A DNA stretch of 64,000 bases from Lachnospiraceae bacterium (lineage in GTDB: Bacteria > Bacillota > Clostridia > Lachnospirales > Lachnospiraceae): positions 34,960 to 98,959 of the forward strand of contig CABJAV010000010.1 of the NCBI GenBank assembly GCA_902363675.1, given 5' to 3'. The translations under genes and the position numbers were made by a program. Positions within the stretch are counted from its first letter, which is position 1. Every line of letters begins with the position of its first letter. Below are positions 25,294 to 33,570 of this stretch, in pieces. The notes under the pieces were generated by a model, which was given only the letters and a program-made list of their open reading frames with translations, did not search any database and was not told the DNA's origin.

Positions 25294-26781
25294 TTATTCT
25301 TTGTCAGGATCTTTGTAGGAGTAGGCATTTGAAATTCTTGCATTTTCAGCGGTGAGTGTCACTTTTTCACGGTAGAAAGCAATGACAGGAGTGCCGACTT
25401 CTACTTTATCATAAAGTTTTTTTGCAATTTTTTCCGGAAGATTGATACAACCATGCGAACCGCTTGTTTTGTAGATTTCTCCACCAAAAGTGCTGCGCCA
25501 GCTTGCGTCATGCAGTCCGACATTATATGCAAATGGCATGAAATACTTTACATTGGAAGCATAGTTTTCACCGACAAGTGTAGCATCTTTCTGACGGTAG
25601 ACAATTTTAAACACACCGTCCGGTGAACCATTGTTACGATTGAGATTACCGGATACAAAATCAGATTCCAAGACAAGTTTTCCTTTTTTGTAGAACCACA
25701 TATGCTGGTTCGTATAATCCAGCTCGATATAGGTGTCTCCGATATCATCCGTTCCGCTTTGGATGGCTGTCTGCTCATAAACAGGTTCCCGTTCTACCGG
25801 TTTTCCGTTTTTGAGATCCTTCAGGATTTCTTCTTTTTCTTTCGCTTTATTGATGGTCCATCCGTAATCGCCACCGCCAATTTTTACGGTATCTCCTTTG
25901 GAAGTTTTGAAATTACGTACGTCACCGTATGTATTGTAAGTGCTGGCAAGATGCTGCACAAAAGCGGTAACCTTGTCGTCGTTGATGGAAACTTTACCGT
26001 CTTTGCTGATGTCTAACATCTGTAAAATCCTGGAAGAATCAAGGTTTTCATCCGCACCATCGATTGTATAGTGAATGGTGGCTGCGGTGTAAGCTTCAAT
26101 CTGGGATTTGAGATCCGTGATCGTTTTGTCATTTGCTGTGATCTTCGGTTTTTGATAACAATTGTCGGAGAGTGTCAATTTTGTTTTCTGTTCATTGATT
26201 GCTGTTGTGATTTCTTTTGTCACATTTTCTTTGATCGGAGAATTTCCCTCTACTTCATCTACTACTTTGTAATCATTGTCGGTAATATCGATGTAAGCAT
26301 TTTGTGGTTCTTCGATATAATCTTTTTGAAAAATGTCCAGTGCATCAATCAGCTTTTGAAACTTGTCGGAATCATAGGTAAACGAACGGTCAAGCTCATA
26401 CGTATGTTTTCGGAAAATTTCTACAGGCCACAGAAAGTTGTTTTGGTGGGAGAGGATAGAGGCCTCTTCGCCGGTAGCGTCATAGGAATAGGAAAAATCC
26501 ATACCTGCCAGATGAAATTTGGTTCCTTTCCGATCATAGAGTGTCAGCAGATAATCAGACGCGTTATCAATATTTTGGGATTCCACATAGTTTGCAGTTT
26601 GATTTCCACATGGAATGTCACCGATGGTCGTATGTGGAAAATAATGGTTGTTATAATAAATGCTAAAGCCGACATATACGCCAATCAGCGCAATACCGGC
26701 TCCGGTGAGTGACGCAAGGGCAACTCTGCGCGCTTTGTGTTTCTTTTTTCTTTTGGATAATTCTGTTGATTTTACTGCCAT
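25294..26781 (-). CDS. L,D-transpeptidase (YkuD) with membrane anchor
   Basis: The 495-residue protein has a basic N-terminus (KRKKKHKARR), one membrane helix (about 23-45) and a long extracellular part containing a peptidoglycan-binding-type helical region (about 50-330), followed by the YkuD catalytic domain with SGSHGCINLPEKIAKKLY, whose Cys is the nucleophile. It should form 3-3 cross-links or attach proteins to peptidoglycan outside the cell. An IS607-type element ends about 17 bases before its start codon, so its native promoter region has been displaced and the only ribosome-site candidate is a weak AGTGG. Confidence 0.9.
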   Translation of the reverse strand: MAVKSTELSKRKKKHKARRVALASLTGAGIALIGVYVGFSIYYNNHYFPHTTIGDIPCGNQTANYVESQNIDNASDYLLTLYDRKGTKFHLAGMDFSYSYDATGEEASILSHQNNFLWPVEIFRKHTYELDRSFTYDSDKFQKLIDALDIFQKDYIEEPQNAYIDITDNDYKVVDEVEGNSPIKENVTKEITTAINEQKTKLTLSDNCYQKPKITANDKTITDLKSQIEAYTAATIHYTIDGADENLDSSRILQMLDISKDGKVSINDDKVTAFVQHLASTYNTYGDVRNFKTSKGDTVKIGGGDYGWTINKAKEKEEILKDLKNGKPVEREPVYEQTAIQSGTDDIGDTYIELDYTNQHMWFYKKGKLVLESDFVSGNLNRNNGSPDGVFKIVYRQKDATLVGENYASNVKYFMPFAYNVGLHDASWRSTFGGEIYKTSGSHGCINLPEKIAKKLYDKVEVGTPVIAFYREKVTLTAENARISNAYSYKDPDKE

Positions 26782-26797
26782 AGATTACTGCCACTCA

Positions 26798-26973
26798 AAA
26801 TATGTTTAAATAAACTCAAACACATCGAGAATTGAAGTCCTTGCGGATACTTCTTACTGCTTCAATGTGTATGCTTTGGCGATTGTAAGCAATACGCTAC
26901 TCACAAGTTCTTGTACACTCCACAGTCGTAAATTCCTGCGATAGCCCGCAGTACATACTTACGTTTGCGTTCA
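26798..26973 (-). ncRNA. Candidate omega RNA (reRNA) of TnpB
   Basis: In IS605/IS607 elements the TnpB guide RNA is transcribed from the 3' end of tnpB to the right end of the element. This segment is non-coding and rich in hairpins, including GAAGTATCC-GCAA-GGACTTC with a GNRA loop close to the end (on the minus strand). The guide portion would begin at the element's end, which lies in the 5' region of the transpeptidase gene. Confidence 0.4.
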
Positions 26974-28134
26974 TTATGCAACTTCGTAAGTTATAGCATC
27001 TCTTAAATTAAGAGCAGCATTAAAATCCCTATCCTCGACATAGCCACAATCACAACGGTATATTCTATCTGAAAGCTTCAAATCTTTCTTGATAGTACCA
27101 CAGCAATGGCATATTTTTGATGATGGATACCATCTGTCTACGACTCTTAATTCAATACCATTTTCATCACACTTCGCTTTAAGCTTAGTTCTAAATTCAT
27201 AAAGCTTTTGCGATGCAACGGCTTTTGATAGATGTCTGTTCTTCATCATTCCTGATACATTCAAATCTTCAATCGTTATATAAGATGGCTTGGTTTTCAC
27301 TATCTCGGCTATTGATTTATTGATATAATCAGTACGGATATTATCTATTTTATGATGAAGTCTTTGTACTTTGAGCTTTTGCTTTTGTATATTCTTTTGA
27401 GTGGACTCTCCTTTCTTTAAATTTTCATACTTGCGTGAGAGACATCTTTGTTCTCTGCGTAGTTTCTTTTCCAATTTCTTAACTCTTGCCGACTTATTGA
27501 TATTTTTATAAGTTTTACCATTAGAAACAATAGCCAAGTCTTTCAAACCTAGGTCAATTCCTATACCGTCATTACTATTATCAGCAATCTTAGCGTCGGG
27601 AATTTCTACAAGAACTGATACATAATATCTGCCTGCTTTGATGGATACTGTACCGCTTTTGATTTTCCATCCGTCTTTAGTTGTTGGTATATAGCCTTTT
27701 TCTTTAATGCGCACCCAACCTAAAGTTGGTATGTTTAACCTATGTCTTTCGCATCTACAATCTTTAGGATTATTCTTTACGAAATACATTTTTACATCAG
27801 ATTTACCTTTCTTTTTGAAATTAGGAAAAGCACTTTGATGTTTAAAAAATCTTGTAAATGCAGTACATCCATCTTCAATAGACTTTTTTACAGCTTTTGA
27901 ATACGCTTCTTTAATCCATACTTTATCAGGATTATTAGGAATGTACTCATTATTAAGCCATACGCTAAAACTCTTGCCAGTCATAAACTTTTCACCGTTA
28001 TCGTGTAAAGTTTTGTTGTGACTGAGATAAAAGTTATAGACGTACCTACAAGTGCCGATAGCCTTGTTAATTTTGATTTTTTGCTCGACTGTCGGATTTA
28101 CTTCCGTTTTGAAGCTCTTTAGCAATTTCCTCAT
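26974..28134 (-). CDS. tnpB: RNA-guided nuclease TnpB of an IS607-type element
   Basis: The 386-residue protein has the split RuvC nuclease of TnpB: Asp in GIGIDLGLKDLAIV near residue 187, Glu in ITIEDLNVSGMM near 286, and Asp in VEDRDFNAALNLRDA near 364, with a zinc finger CHCC/CDCG between the last two. All catalytic and zinc residues are present and the frame is unbroken. It overlaps the end of tnpA in another frame, as usual for IS607. TnpB proteins cut DNA with an omega RNA guide and help keep the element in place. Confidence 0.92.
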   Translation of the reverse strand: MRKLLKSFKTEVNPTVEQKIKINKAIGTCRYVYNFYLSHNKTLHDNGEKFMTGKSFSVWLNNEYIPNNPDKVWIKEAYSKAVKKSIEDGCTAFTRFFKHQSAFPNFKKKGKSDVKMYFVKNNPKDCRCERHRLNIPTLGWVRIKEKGYIPTTKDGWKIKSGTVSIKAGRYYVSVLVEIPDAKIADNSNDGIGIDLGLKDLAIVSNGKTYKNINKSARVKKLEKKLRREQRCLSRKYENLKKGESTQKNIQKQKLKVQRLHHKIDNIRTDYINKSIAEIVKTKPSYITIEDLNVSGMMKNRHLSKAVASQKLYEFRTKLKAKCDENGIELRVVDRWYPSSKICHCCGTIKKDLKLSDRIYRCDCGYVEDRDFNAALNLRDAITYEVA

Positions 28135-28626
28135 CCCCTTCTATTTGTTTTTTATACTTACGAAGACCGTACAATCTACAAGAAAATCTGATAAACCTAT
28201 CTTTATGTGCAACTATGATAGTTTTGATTTTTGTTCCATTACTTCATCTAATAATTGATTCCACTTTTTACGATTGTAGTTAAGCCCACTTCCATAATCC
28301 TCAATACATTGATCTACAATGATACCTTTAGCATTGCAAAACTGACGTAAAAAAGTTGCTTGGTTTTGTAAATCATCTTTTTGGTTTCTTGTAGATACTC
28401 TGGCATAAATAACAATCTGACGATTATCGTTTTCAGTATTTATACCCTTGAACTGAAGATATTGATCATAAGTATAATAACGCCTATTAGTCGGAGTTCG
28501 ATTTGCTTTCAGAATCCCCTCGCTATCCCAACGTTGTAACGTTTTGACTGAGACACCCAATAATTCAGCAAAATCTTTTGGTTTGTAATTAGTGATATTA
28601 GATGTGTTCATAACAATATCCTCCAT
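28067..28626 (-). pseudogene. IS607 transposase TnpA, frameshifted and internally deleted
   Basis: The intact start encodes a MerR-like HTH (DFAELLGVSVKTLQRWDSEG) and the serine-recombinase core with catalytic Ser in VIYARVSTRNQK. Near 28228-28232 a homopolymer is one base short and the frame stops at 28213. The adjacent frame continues as KIKTIIVAHKDRFIRF and then jumps to SCRLYGLRKYKKQIEGDEE, skipping the roughly 35-40 residues normally found between these two blocks, and ends at 28067. Two independent lesions therefore inactivate it. The reading order was followed by eye and the deletion size is estimated from general knowledge of the family. Confidence 0.85.
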
Positions 28627-28681
28627 GAGTATATTTCAACATATTTAATCACTATTGACAATGATTTTGGTTACTTAATGG

Positions 28682-29926
28682 TTACTCCTTTATCTTAGGC
28701 TTTAAATGTGAAACCGGCATATAGACCGGTACGCCATCTTTGTATTCATTGGTAACTTCTCCCTGAATAAGTGGGAGCAGGTATTCCTGTAACTGTGGCA
28801 TGATATCATTCCCGGCTTCATTGATCCATTCGCGTGGAATGGATTTTGCCTCGTTTGCAATGCCACGGATTGGTGCATGCCCGTAAGTGACGGTGTATGG
28901 TGTGTTGGATGTACGTGTCAGAGTGACCATCGTAGCAGTCTCACCTTCCTCTGCGAGAGATACCGCTTTTTCCCCTAAGGCGAAAGCTTCATCCAGATCC
29001 GTCCTGGAAGCCATATGTGCAGCACAGCGCTGGAGAACATTGACTTCTATGGAACGGACTTTTACACCGATATTTTCTTTTACTAAAAACTCGAGCGCTT
29101 TGCCAGCTCCGGAAAGCTGTTGATGACCAAACTGATCTGCCACGGCTTTTGAAGCGGTAATGTAATCGCCGTTTTCATCACGGATACCTTCTGAGACAGC
29201 TACGATTACATTATTTAAAGTCTTTAATTTTTCACGGATGTCATTTAAGAAATTCTCTTGGTTGAATGCAACTTCCGGAAGATAGATAAAATGTGGAGCA
29301 GTGTTGTATTCATTTCTTGCAAGTGCACTTGCAGCAGTAAGCCATCCGGCATCGCGTCCCATGATCTCTACAATTGTTACACTTTTTACAGCGTAGATAA
29401 ATGTATCATGTGCAACTTCAAGCATGGTAGATGCAATATATTTTGCAGCGGAACCAAAGCCCGGTGTATGATCAATCATGCAAAGATCGTTATCAATCGT
29501 CTTTGGAATGCCGATAATACGAATGTCGCTATTGATTTTTGCTGCATAATCCGATAACTTAAGTACGGTGTCCATGGAATCATTGCCACCGATATAGAAA
29601 AATGCTTTAATATTAAATTTTGCAAACTGATTAAAAATAAATATATAAGGAGAATCGTCATCCTTATAGTTTGGCAGCTTGTGGCGGCAGGAACCAAGAT
29701 ACATGGCAGGTGTCCGCATAAGCCGGGCAAGTTTTTCCTCGTTTTCAACAGAGTCGGAAAGATTGAGATAATTTTCATTTAAAATACCAAGAATTCCGTT
29801 GATGGCTCCGTAGCAGATATCATATTTTCCGGATTTGGTAACACCGGAAATGACGCCTGCGAGACTGGCGTTGATCGCTGAGGTTGGTCCGCCGGACTGG
29901 GCGACCATACAGTTTGACTGATTCAT
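28682..29926 (-). CDS. pfp: Phosphofructokinase of the PPi-dependent type
   Basis: The 414-residue enzyme phosphorylates fructose 6-phosphate. The start is ATG 29926 with AAGGAG upstream on the minus strand; the longer frame to 29959 crosses that site. Two positions that separate phosphoryl donors point to pyrophosphate: GGNDSMDT near residue 112 has Asp where ATP-PFKs have Gly (GGDGS), and PKTIDND near 138 has Lys where ATP-PFKs have Gly (PGTIDND). It would make glycolysis reversible at this step and save ATP. An IS607 element follows directly downstream, 38 bases after its stop, and no terminator is visible between them. Confidence 0.88.
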   Translation of the reverse strand: MNQSNCMVAQSGGPTSAINASLAGVISGVTKSGKYDICYGAINGILGILNENYLNLSDSVENEEKLARLMRTPAMYLGSCRHKLPNYKDDDSPYIFIFNQFAKFNIKAFFYIGGNDSMDTVLKLSDYAAKINSDIRIIGIPKTIDNDLCMIDHTPGFGSAAKYIASTMLEVAHDTFIYAVKSVTIVEIMGRDAGWLTAASALARNEYNTAPHFIYLPEVAFNQENFLNDIREKLKTLNNVIVAVSEGIRDENGDYITASKAVADQFGHQQLSGAGKALEFLVKENIGVKVRSIEVNVLQRCAAHMASRTDLDEAFALGEKAVSLAEEGETATMVTLTRTSNTPYTVTYGHAPIRGIANEAKSIPREWINEAGNDIMPQLQEYLLPLIQGEVTNEYKDGVPVYMPVSHLKPKIKE

Positions 29927-30017
29927 AGTTATACTCCTTATTCTATGGTATGCAACCATTGTTTTTGATATCCCCCCTCATTGTAGAGGTTTTGGAAAGG
30001 AATCGCAAGAGGTACAC

Positions 30018-30992
30018 ATGAAAAATCAAAATTTATACAATAAATGCACATTATGCCCCAGAAACTGCGGGGCAGACAGAAATCATAAACAGACTGGTGT
30101 ATGTGGTGTCACCAGCCAGCTTCGGGTGGCGCGTGCAGCGCTGCATTATTGGGAAGAGCCGTGCATCAGTGGAACCAATGGCTCCGGTGCAGTTTTCTTC
30201 AGTGGCTGTGCGTTACACTGTGTATTTTGCCAGAATGAACCAATCGCACAGGGGAGTGCAGGTATTGATATATCTCCGCAGCGGCTTGCAGAAATTTTTC
30301 TGGAATTACAGGAACAAAAGGCAAATAATATCAATCTTGTAACACCGGGCCAATATGTTCCTCATATTATAGAAGCAGTGGAATCTGCCCGGAGGCAGGG
30401 GCTTCGGATTCCGATTGTTTATAACACGGGAAGCTATGAAAAAGTAGACACATTAAAAATGCTTGAGGGCATTGTGGACATTTATCTCCCGGATTTCAAA
30501 TATATGAGTCGACAGCTTGCCAAAGCATATTCAAAAGCGGAAGATTATCCCAAAATTGCAAGAGCTGCCATTGCCGAGATGGTAAGGCAGCAGCCGAAAC
30601 CGCTTTTTCAGTGGGAAAACCTAACAAGAGAAGGAAAAGCACCCGTGGAAGCGGTCGAAGGTGCCATTATGACAAAAGGTGTGATCGTAAGACAGCTTTT
30701 GCTGCCTGGAAGTTTATCGGATGCAAAAAAGATTATTTCCTATTTGCATGAAACATATGGAAATCAGATATACTTAAGTATGATGAGTCAGTACACACCG
30801 CTGAATGAAGTCCCGGATTTTCCAAAATTGAATTGCAGGGTTTCGAAGCATTCTTACAAAAAATACATAGATTACGCATTGGATATTGGTGTAGAGAATG
30901 CTTTTATGCAGGAAACGGATGTTGCAAAAGAAAGTTTTATCCCGGATTTTGGAAGTGGAGAGGGGGTTCTTGCACCTGCAAAAAAAGAGTAG
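30018..30992 (+). CDS. Radical SAM protein of the PflA-like/YgkJ-like group
   Basis: The 324-residue protein has the radical SAM Cys motif in SGCALHCVFCQN (CX3CX2C) near residue 65, and an N-terminal Cys cluster (CTLCPRNCGADR and TGVCGV) that probably binds another metal or Fe-S cluster. Family relatives are annotated as putative pyruvate formate-lyase activating enzymes or AMMECR1-linked proteins, but no glycyl radical enzyme is nearby, so the substrate is unknown. It is divergent from the PPi-PFK gene. Confidence 0.8.
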   Translation: MKNQNLYNKCTLCPRNCGADRNHKQTGVCGVTSQLRVARAALHYWEEPCISGTNGSGAVFFSGCALHCVFCQNEPIAQGSAGIDISPQRLAEIFLELQEQKANNINLVTPGQYVPHIIEAVESARRQGLRIPIVYNTGSYEKVDTLKMLEGIVDIYLPDFKYMSRQLAKAYSKAEDYPKIARAAIAEMVRQQPKPLFQWENLTREGKAPVEAVEGAIMTKGVIVRQLLLPGSLSDAKKIISYLHETYGNQIYLSMMSQYTPLNEVPDFPKLNCRVSKHSYKKYIDYALDIGVENAFMQETDVAKESFIPDFGSGEGVLAPAKKE

Positions 30993-31062
30993 AAAATGGA
31001 AAAAATATGTGGTTTTTTATGTCGAAATGTAGTACTATAGTATCATAAATAAGAGGGAGGTA

Positions 31063-31350
31063 ATGATATTGGAAAAGGCGGGGGGACAGATTTTAATCGA
31101 GTGTCCAAATACAATATTTCATCTGTATATCAAAAGTGAACAGGATCTGTCGAAGATAGAGACCTTTATGAACAATATCCGTACCATCGAGCGGCTGGGA
31201 CTTAACGATATCTATACCTGGTGCAACCGACAGGGGATTTTATATGATACTGCATTTAATTATCATAAAGAGACCTCTTTTTGGAAAAATATAAAGGCAT
31301 ATGTCAGGTATTCCCGACAGAAGATGAAATATCAGAGCTGTTGCTCGTAA
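31063..31350 (+). CDS. Conserved-looking 95-residue protein, unknown function
   Basis: I do not recognise the family. A GGGAGG ribosome site lies just before ATG 31063, so close that TTG 31069 may be the real start. The protein is soluble, with mixed helix and strand character (LIECPNTIFHLYIKSEQ, then ETFMNNIRTIERLGLNDI) and ends KYQSCCS. It has its own terminator and lies 70 bases after the radical SAM gene. Confidence 0.55.
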   Translation: MILEKAGGQILIECPNTIFHLYIKSEQDLSKIETFMNNIRTIERLGLNDIYTWCNRQGILYDTAFNYHKETSFWKNIKAYVRYSRQKMKYQSCCS

Positions 31351-31365
31351 AGAAAGTAAAAATGG

Positions 31366-31395
31366 ACCGGCGTGCATAATTGTACGTCGGTTTTT
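31366..31395 (+). terminator. Intrinsic terminator
   Basis: ACCGGCGTGCA/TGTACGTCGGT stem (two G-U pairs) with loop TAAT, followed by Ts. Confidence 0.85.
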
Positions 31396-31467
31396 GACTG
31401 TATAGGGATGCCTTGCATTCATAAAACTTCTGCATTATACTGAGAGAATGAAAAAAGGAGGTCTGGT

Positions 31468-32490
31468 ATGAGATATCCGGAATTTTTACAGGACAATGGA
31501 ACAATTGGTTTTGTAGCACCTTCATTTGGATGTGCCACAGAGCCTTATTATACCGCATTTCAGAATGCATTAAAGAATTTTCATGATATGGGATTTAAAA
31601 CAGAAATCGGGCCAAACTGTCTGGTGGAACAGGGTGTTGGAATCAGTAACAAGCCGGAAATTTGCGGGGCAGAATTAAATGAGGCATATGTGGATGAAGT
31701 ATCCGATATTCTCATTTCCTGCGGGGGAGGAGAGTTGATGTGTGAAGTCGTTCCGTATATCGATTTCGCAAAAATAAAAGAGGCAAGACCAAAATGGTAT
31801 ATGGGATTTTCTGATAACACAAATTTTACATTTTTGTCTGCCACCTTGTGTGATACGGCAGCAATTTATGGGCCGTGTGTGGCGGCATTTGGTATGGAAC
31901 CGTGGCATCCGTCCGTAAAGGATGCATTCGATTTGTTGCGGGGAAAAATCAACCATGTGCATAACTATGACAAATGGGAGCGGGAAAGTTTAAAAGATGA
32001 GGAACATCCGCTTGTACCGTATAATGTGACGGAAAATACAGTGATCCGGCGTTTTCCGGATCAGGAAGTTACGATAGAAGGCAGGCTGATCGGCGGCTGT
32101 ATGGATTGTCTGGTAAATCTGTTAGGTACACGCTTTGATCGTGTGATGGATTTTAATGTGCGTTATGCAGAGGATGGAATTATATGGTTTTTAGAATCCT
32201 GTGATTTGAATATTATGTCAATCCGGCGCGCAATCTGGCAGATGAAAAATGCCGGATGGTTTTCACATGTAAAAGGCTTTTTGATTGGCAGACCACTTTG
32301 CTTTGGAGAAGAAATGTTTGGAATCGATCATTATGAGGCGGTTCTTGGACTTCTTGCAGAGTATGATGTGCCGGTAATCATGGATCTTGATATCGGACAT
32401 TTGTCCCCGATGATGCCGGTGATCTGTGGTGCGAAAGCAAAGGTGCACAGCAAAGGGAACACTTTTGATATGGAATATATTTTGGAATAA
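31468..32490 (+). CDS. S66-family carboxypeptidase (LD-carboxypeptidase/MccF-like)
   Basis: The 340-residue cytoplasmic serine peptidase shows the S66 nucleophile region MGFSDNTNFTF near residue 112, the catalytic Glu in FLESCDL near 241, and the late His in DIGHLSPMMP near 310. S66 enzymes remove terminal D-Ala from tetrapeptides in murein recycling, or inactivate microcin C-like compounds. The MccF-like subgroup is about this length, so self-immunity or detoxification is as likely as murein turnover. AAAGGAGG precedes the ATG by 7 bases. Confidence 0.88.
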   Translation: MRYPEFLQDNGTIGFVAPSFGCATEPYYTAFQNALKNFHDMGFKTEIGPNCLVEQGVGISNKPEICGAELNEAYVDEVSDILISCGGGELMCEVVPYIDFAKIKEARPKWYMGFSDNTNFTFLSATLCDTAAIYGPCVAAFGMEPWHPSVKDAFDLLRGKINHVHNYDKWERESLKDEEHPLVPYNVTENTVIRRFPDQEVTIEGRLIGGCMDCLVNLLGTRFDRVMDFNVRYAEDGIIWFLESCDLNIMSIRRAIWQMKNAGWFSHVKGFLIGRPLCFGEEMFGIDHYEAVLGLLAEYDVPVIMDLDIGHLSPMMPVICGAKAKVHSKGNTFDMEYILE

Positions 32491-32513
32491 AATTGGGAAA
32501 AGGAGAGAAAGCA

Positions 32514-33458
32514 ATGAAAAATAAATATTGTAAACAGGTTTTGGCGGTAATTCTGGCAGCCACAATGATGGCTGGAACAGTAAGTACTGCAACGCATCGG
32601 GTATATGCCAGCGAGGAAACACAGGCCACAGAAGAGGGCGACAATGTTGTGATCACAAAGGAAGAGAAGCCGTATCTTGCGCTTGGAGCAGATCTGACAG
32701 CAGATCAGCAGCATACGGTTTTATCTTATATGGGAATTGATGTGGCAGATTTTGACAATTATGATGTCGTCTATGTCAACAATGATGAGGAACACAAATA
32801 TCTCGATGCCTATGTGCCAAAGAAGCAGATTGGAACAAAAGCGTTATCATCGGTTTTGATTTCACTGACCGATAAAGGAAATGGAATCAAGGTTTCTACT
32901 TACAATATCAATTACTGTACTGCTGGTATGTATAAGAATGCGCTGGCAACTGCAGGCATTTCCGATGCAAATATTATTGTGGCCGGACCGTTTGCGTTAT
33001 CCGGTACAGCAGCCTTGGTGGGAACTTTTGAGGCGTATGAAAAGATGACAGGAGAGACGCTTGATGAGGATGTAGTTGATGCCGCTATGGATGAGCTGGT
33101 CACAACTGGAGATCTTGAACAGAGTATTGATGGTGATTCCGAAGATGTGGAGGCAATGATCGCAGATCTGAAAGGGAAAATAGCGAATGGAGAGTTGAAC
33201 TCAGCAGAGGATATCGAAAATGCGATTGATGAGCTGGCTGATAAATATGAAATTAATATTTCAGATGAAGATAAACAGAAAATTACCAAATTGATGGAAA
33301 AATTAAAAGGACTTGATTTAGACTGGGGCAGTATCAAAGATCAGGCACAGGACTGGGCAGATCAGTTACAGAATCAATTGTCTGATAAAGATCTGGGTCA
33401 GAAAATTGCAGATTTCTTTGCAAAACTGTGGGAGGCTATCTGTTCTTTGTTCAACTAA
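32514..33458 (+). CDS. Secreted DUF1002 protein
   Basis: The 314-residue protein starts at ATG 32514 after AAAGGAGAG and has a signal peptide (VLAVILAATMMAGTVST). The first half (LGADLTADQQHTVLSYMGI, then ALSSVLISLTDKGNGIKV) is the DUF1002 domain common in Firmicutes. The second half is an acidic helical region (GELNSAEDIENAIDELADKY). Function is unknown. It lies 23 bases after the S66 gene and is probably co-transcribed. Confidence 0.8.
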   Translation: MKNKYCKQVLAVILAATMMAGTVSTATHRVYASEETQATEEGDNVVITKEEKPYLALGADLTADQQHTVLSYMGIDVADFDNYDVVYVNNDEEHKYLDAYVPKKQIGTKALSSVLISLTDKGNGIKVSTYNINYCTAGMYKNALATAGISDANIIVAGPFALSGTAALVGTFEAYEKMTGETLDEDVVDAAMDELVTTGDLEQSIDGDSEDVEAMIADLKGKIANGELNSAEDIENAIDELADKYEINISDEDKQKITKLMEKLKGLDLDWGSIKDQAQDWADQLQNQLSDKDLGQKIADFFAKLWEAICSLFN

Positions 33459-33493
33459 ATAAAATGTTATTTTATAAAAATTCCGTAAAGTGA

Positions 33494-33523
33494 TTGTAAA
33501 AAACATGAAAAGTGTTTTATAAT
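33494..33523 (+). promoter_or_regulatory. Predicted promoter of the Na/Pi cotransporter gene
   Basis: TTGTAA (33494-33499), an 18-base spacer and TATAAT (33518-33523), 47 bases before the start codon. Confidence 0.5.
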
Positions 33524-33570
33524 AAAACGTACATGTAAATTTTTATACAGGAGTAAAGGAAAAGAAAAAT

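Larger units (their letters stand above)
26798..28644 (-). mobile_element. IS607-family insertion element with defective tnpA
   Basis: The element carries a MerR-HTH/serine-recombinase transposase remnant and a TnpB gene in the IS607 order on the minus strand. The two proposed ends share a 15-base imperfect inverted match: AAATATGTTTAAATA at 26798-26812 and, on the minus strand, AAATATGTTGAAATA at 28644-28630. IS607 elements normally lack true terminal repeats, so these boundaries are approximate. The element sits between the PPi-PFK gene and the L,D-transpeptidase gene, all in the same direction. Confidence 0.75.

Noticed and set aside
26071-26712. 213-codon plus-strand frame antisense to the L,D-transpeptidase
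   Set aside because: Composition (Cys, Phe, Ile-rich) reflects the complement of a real gene with clear YkuD motifs; no ribosome site.
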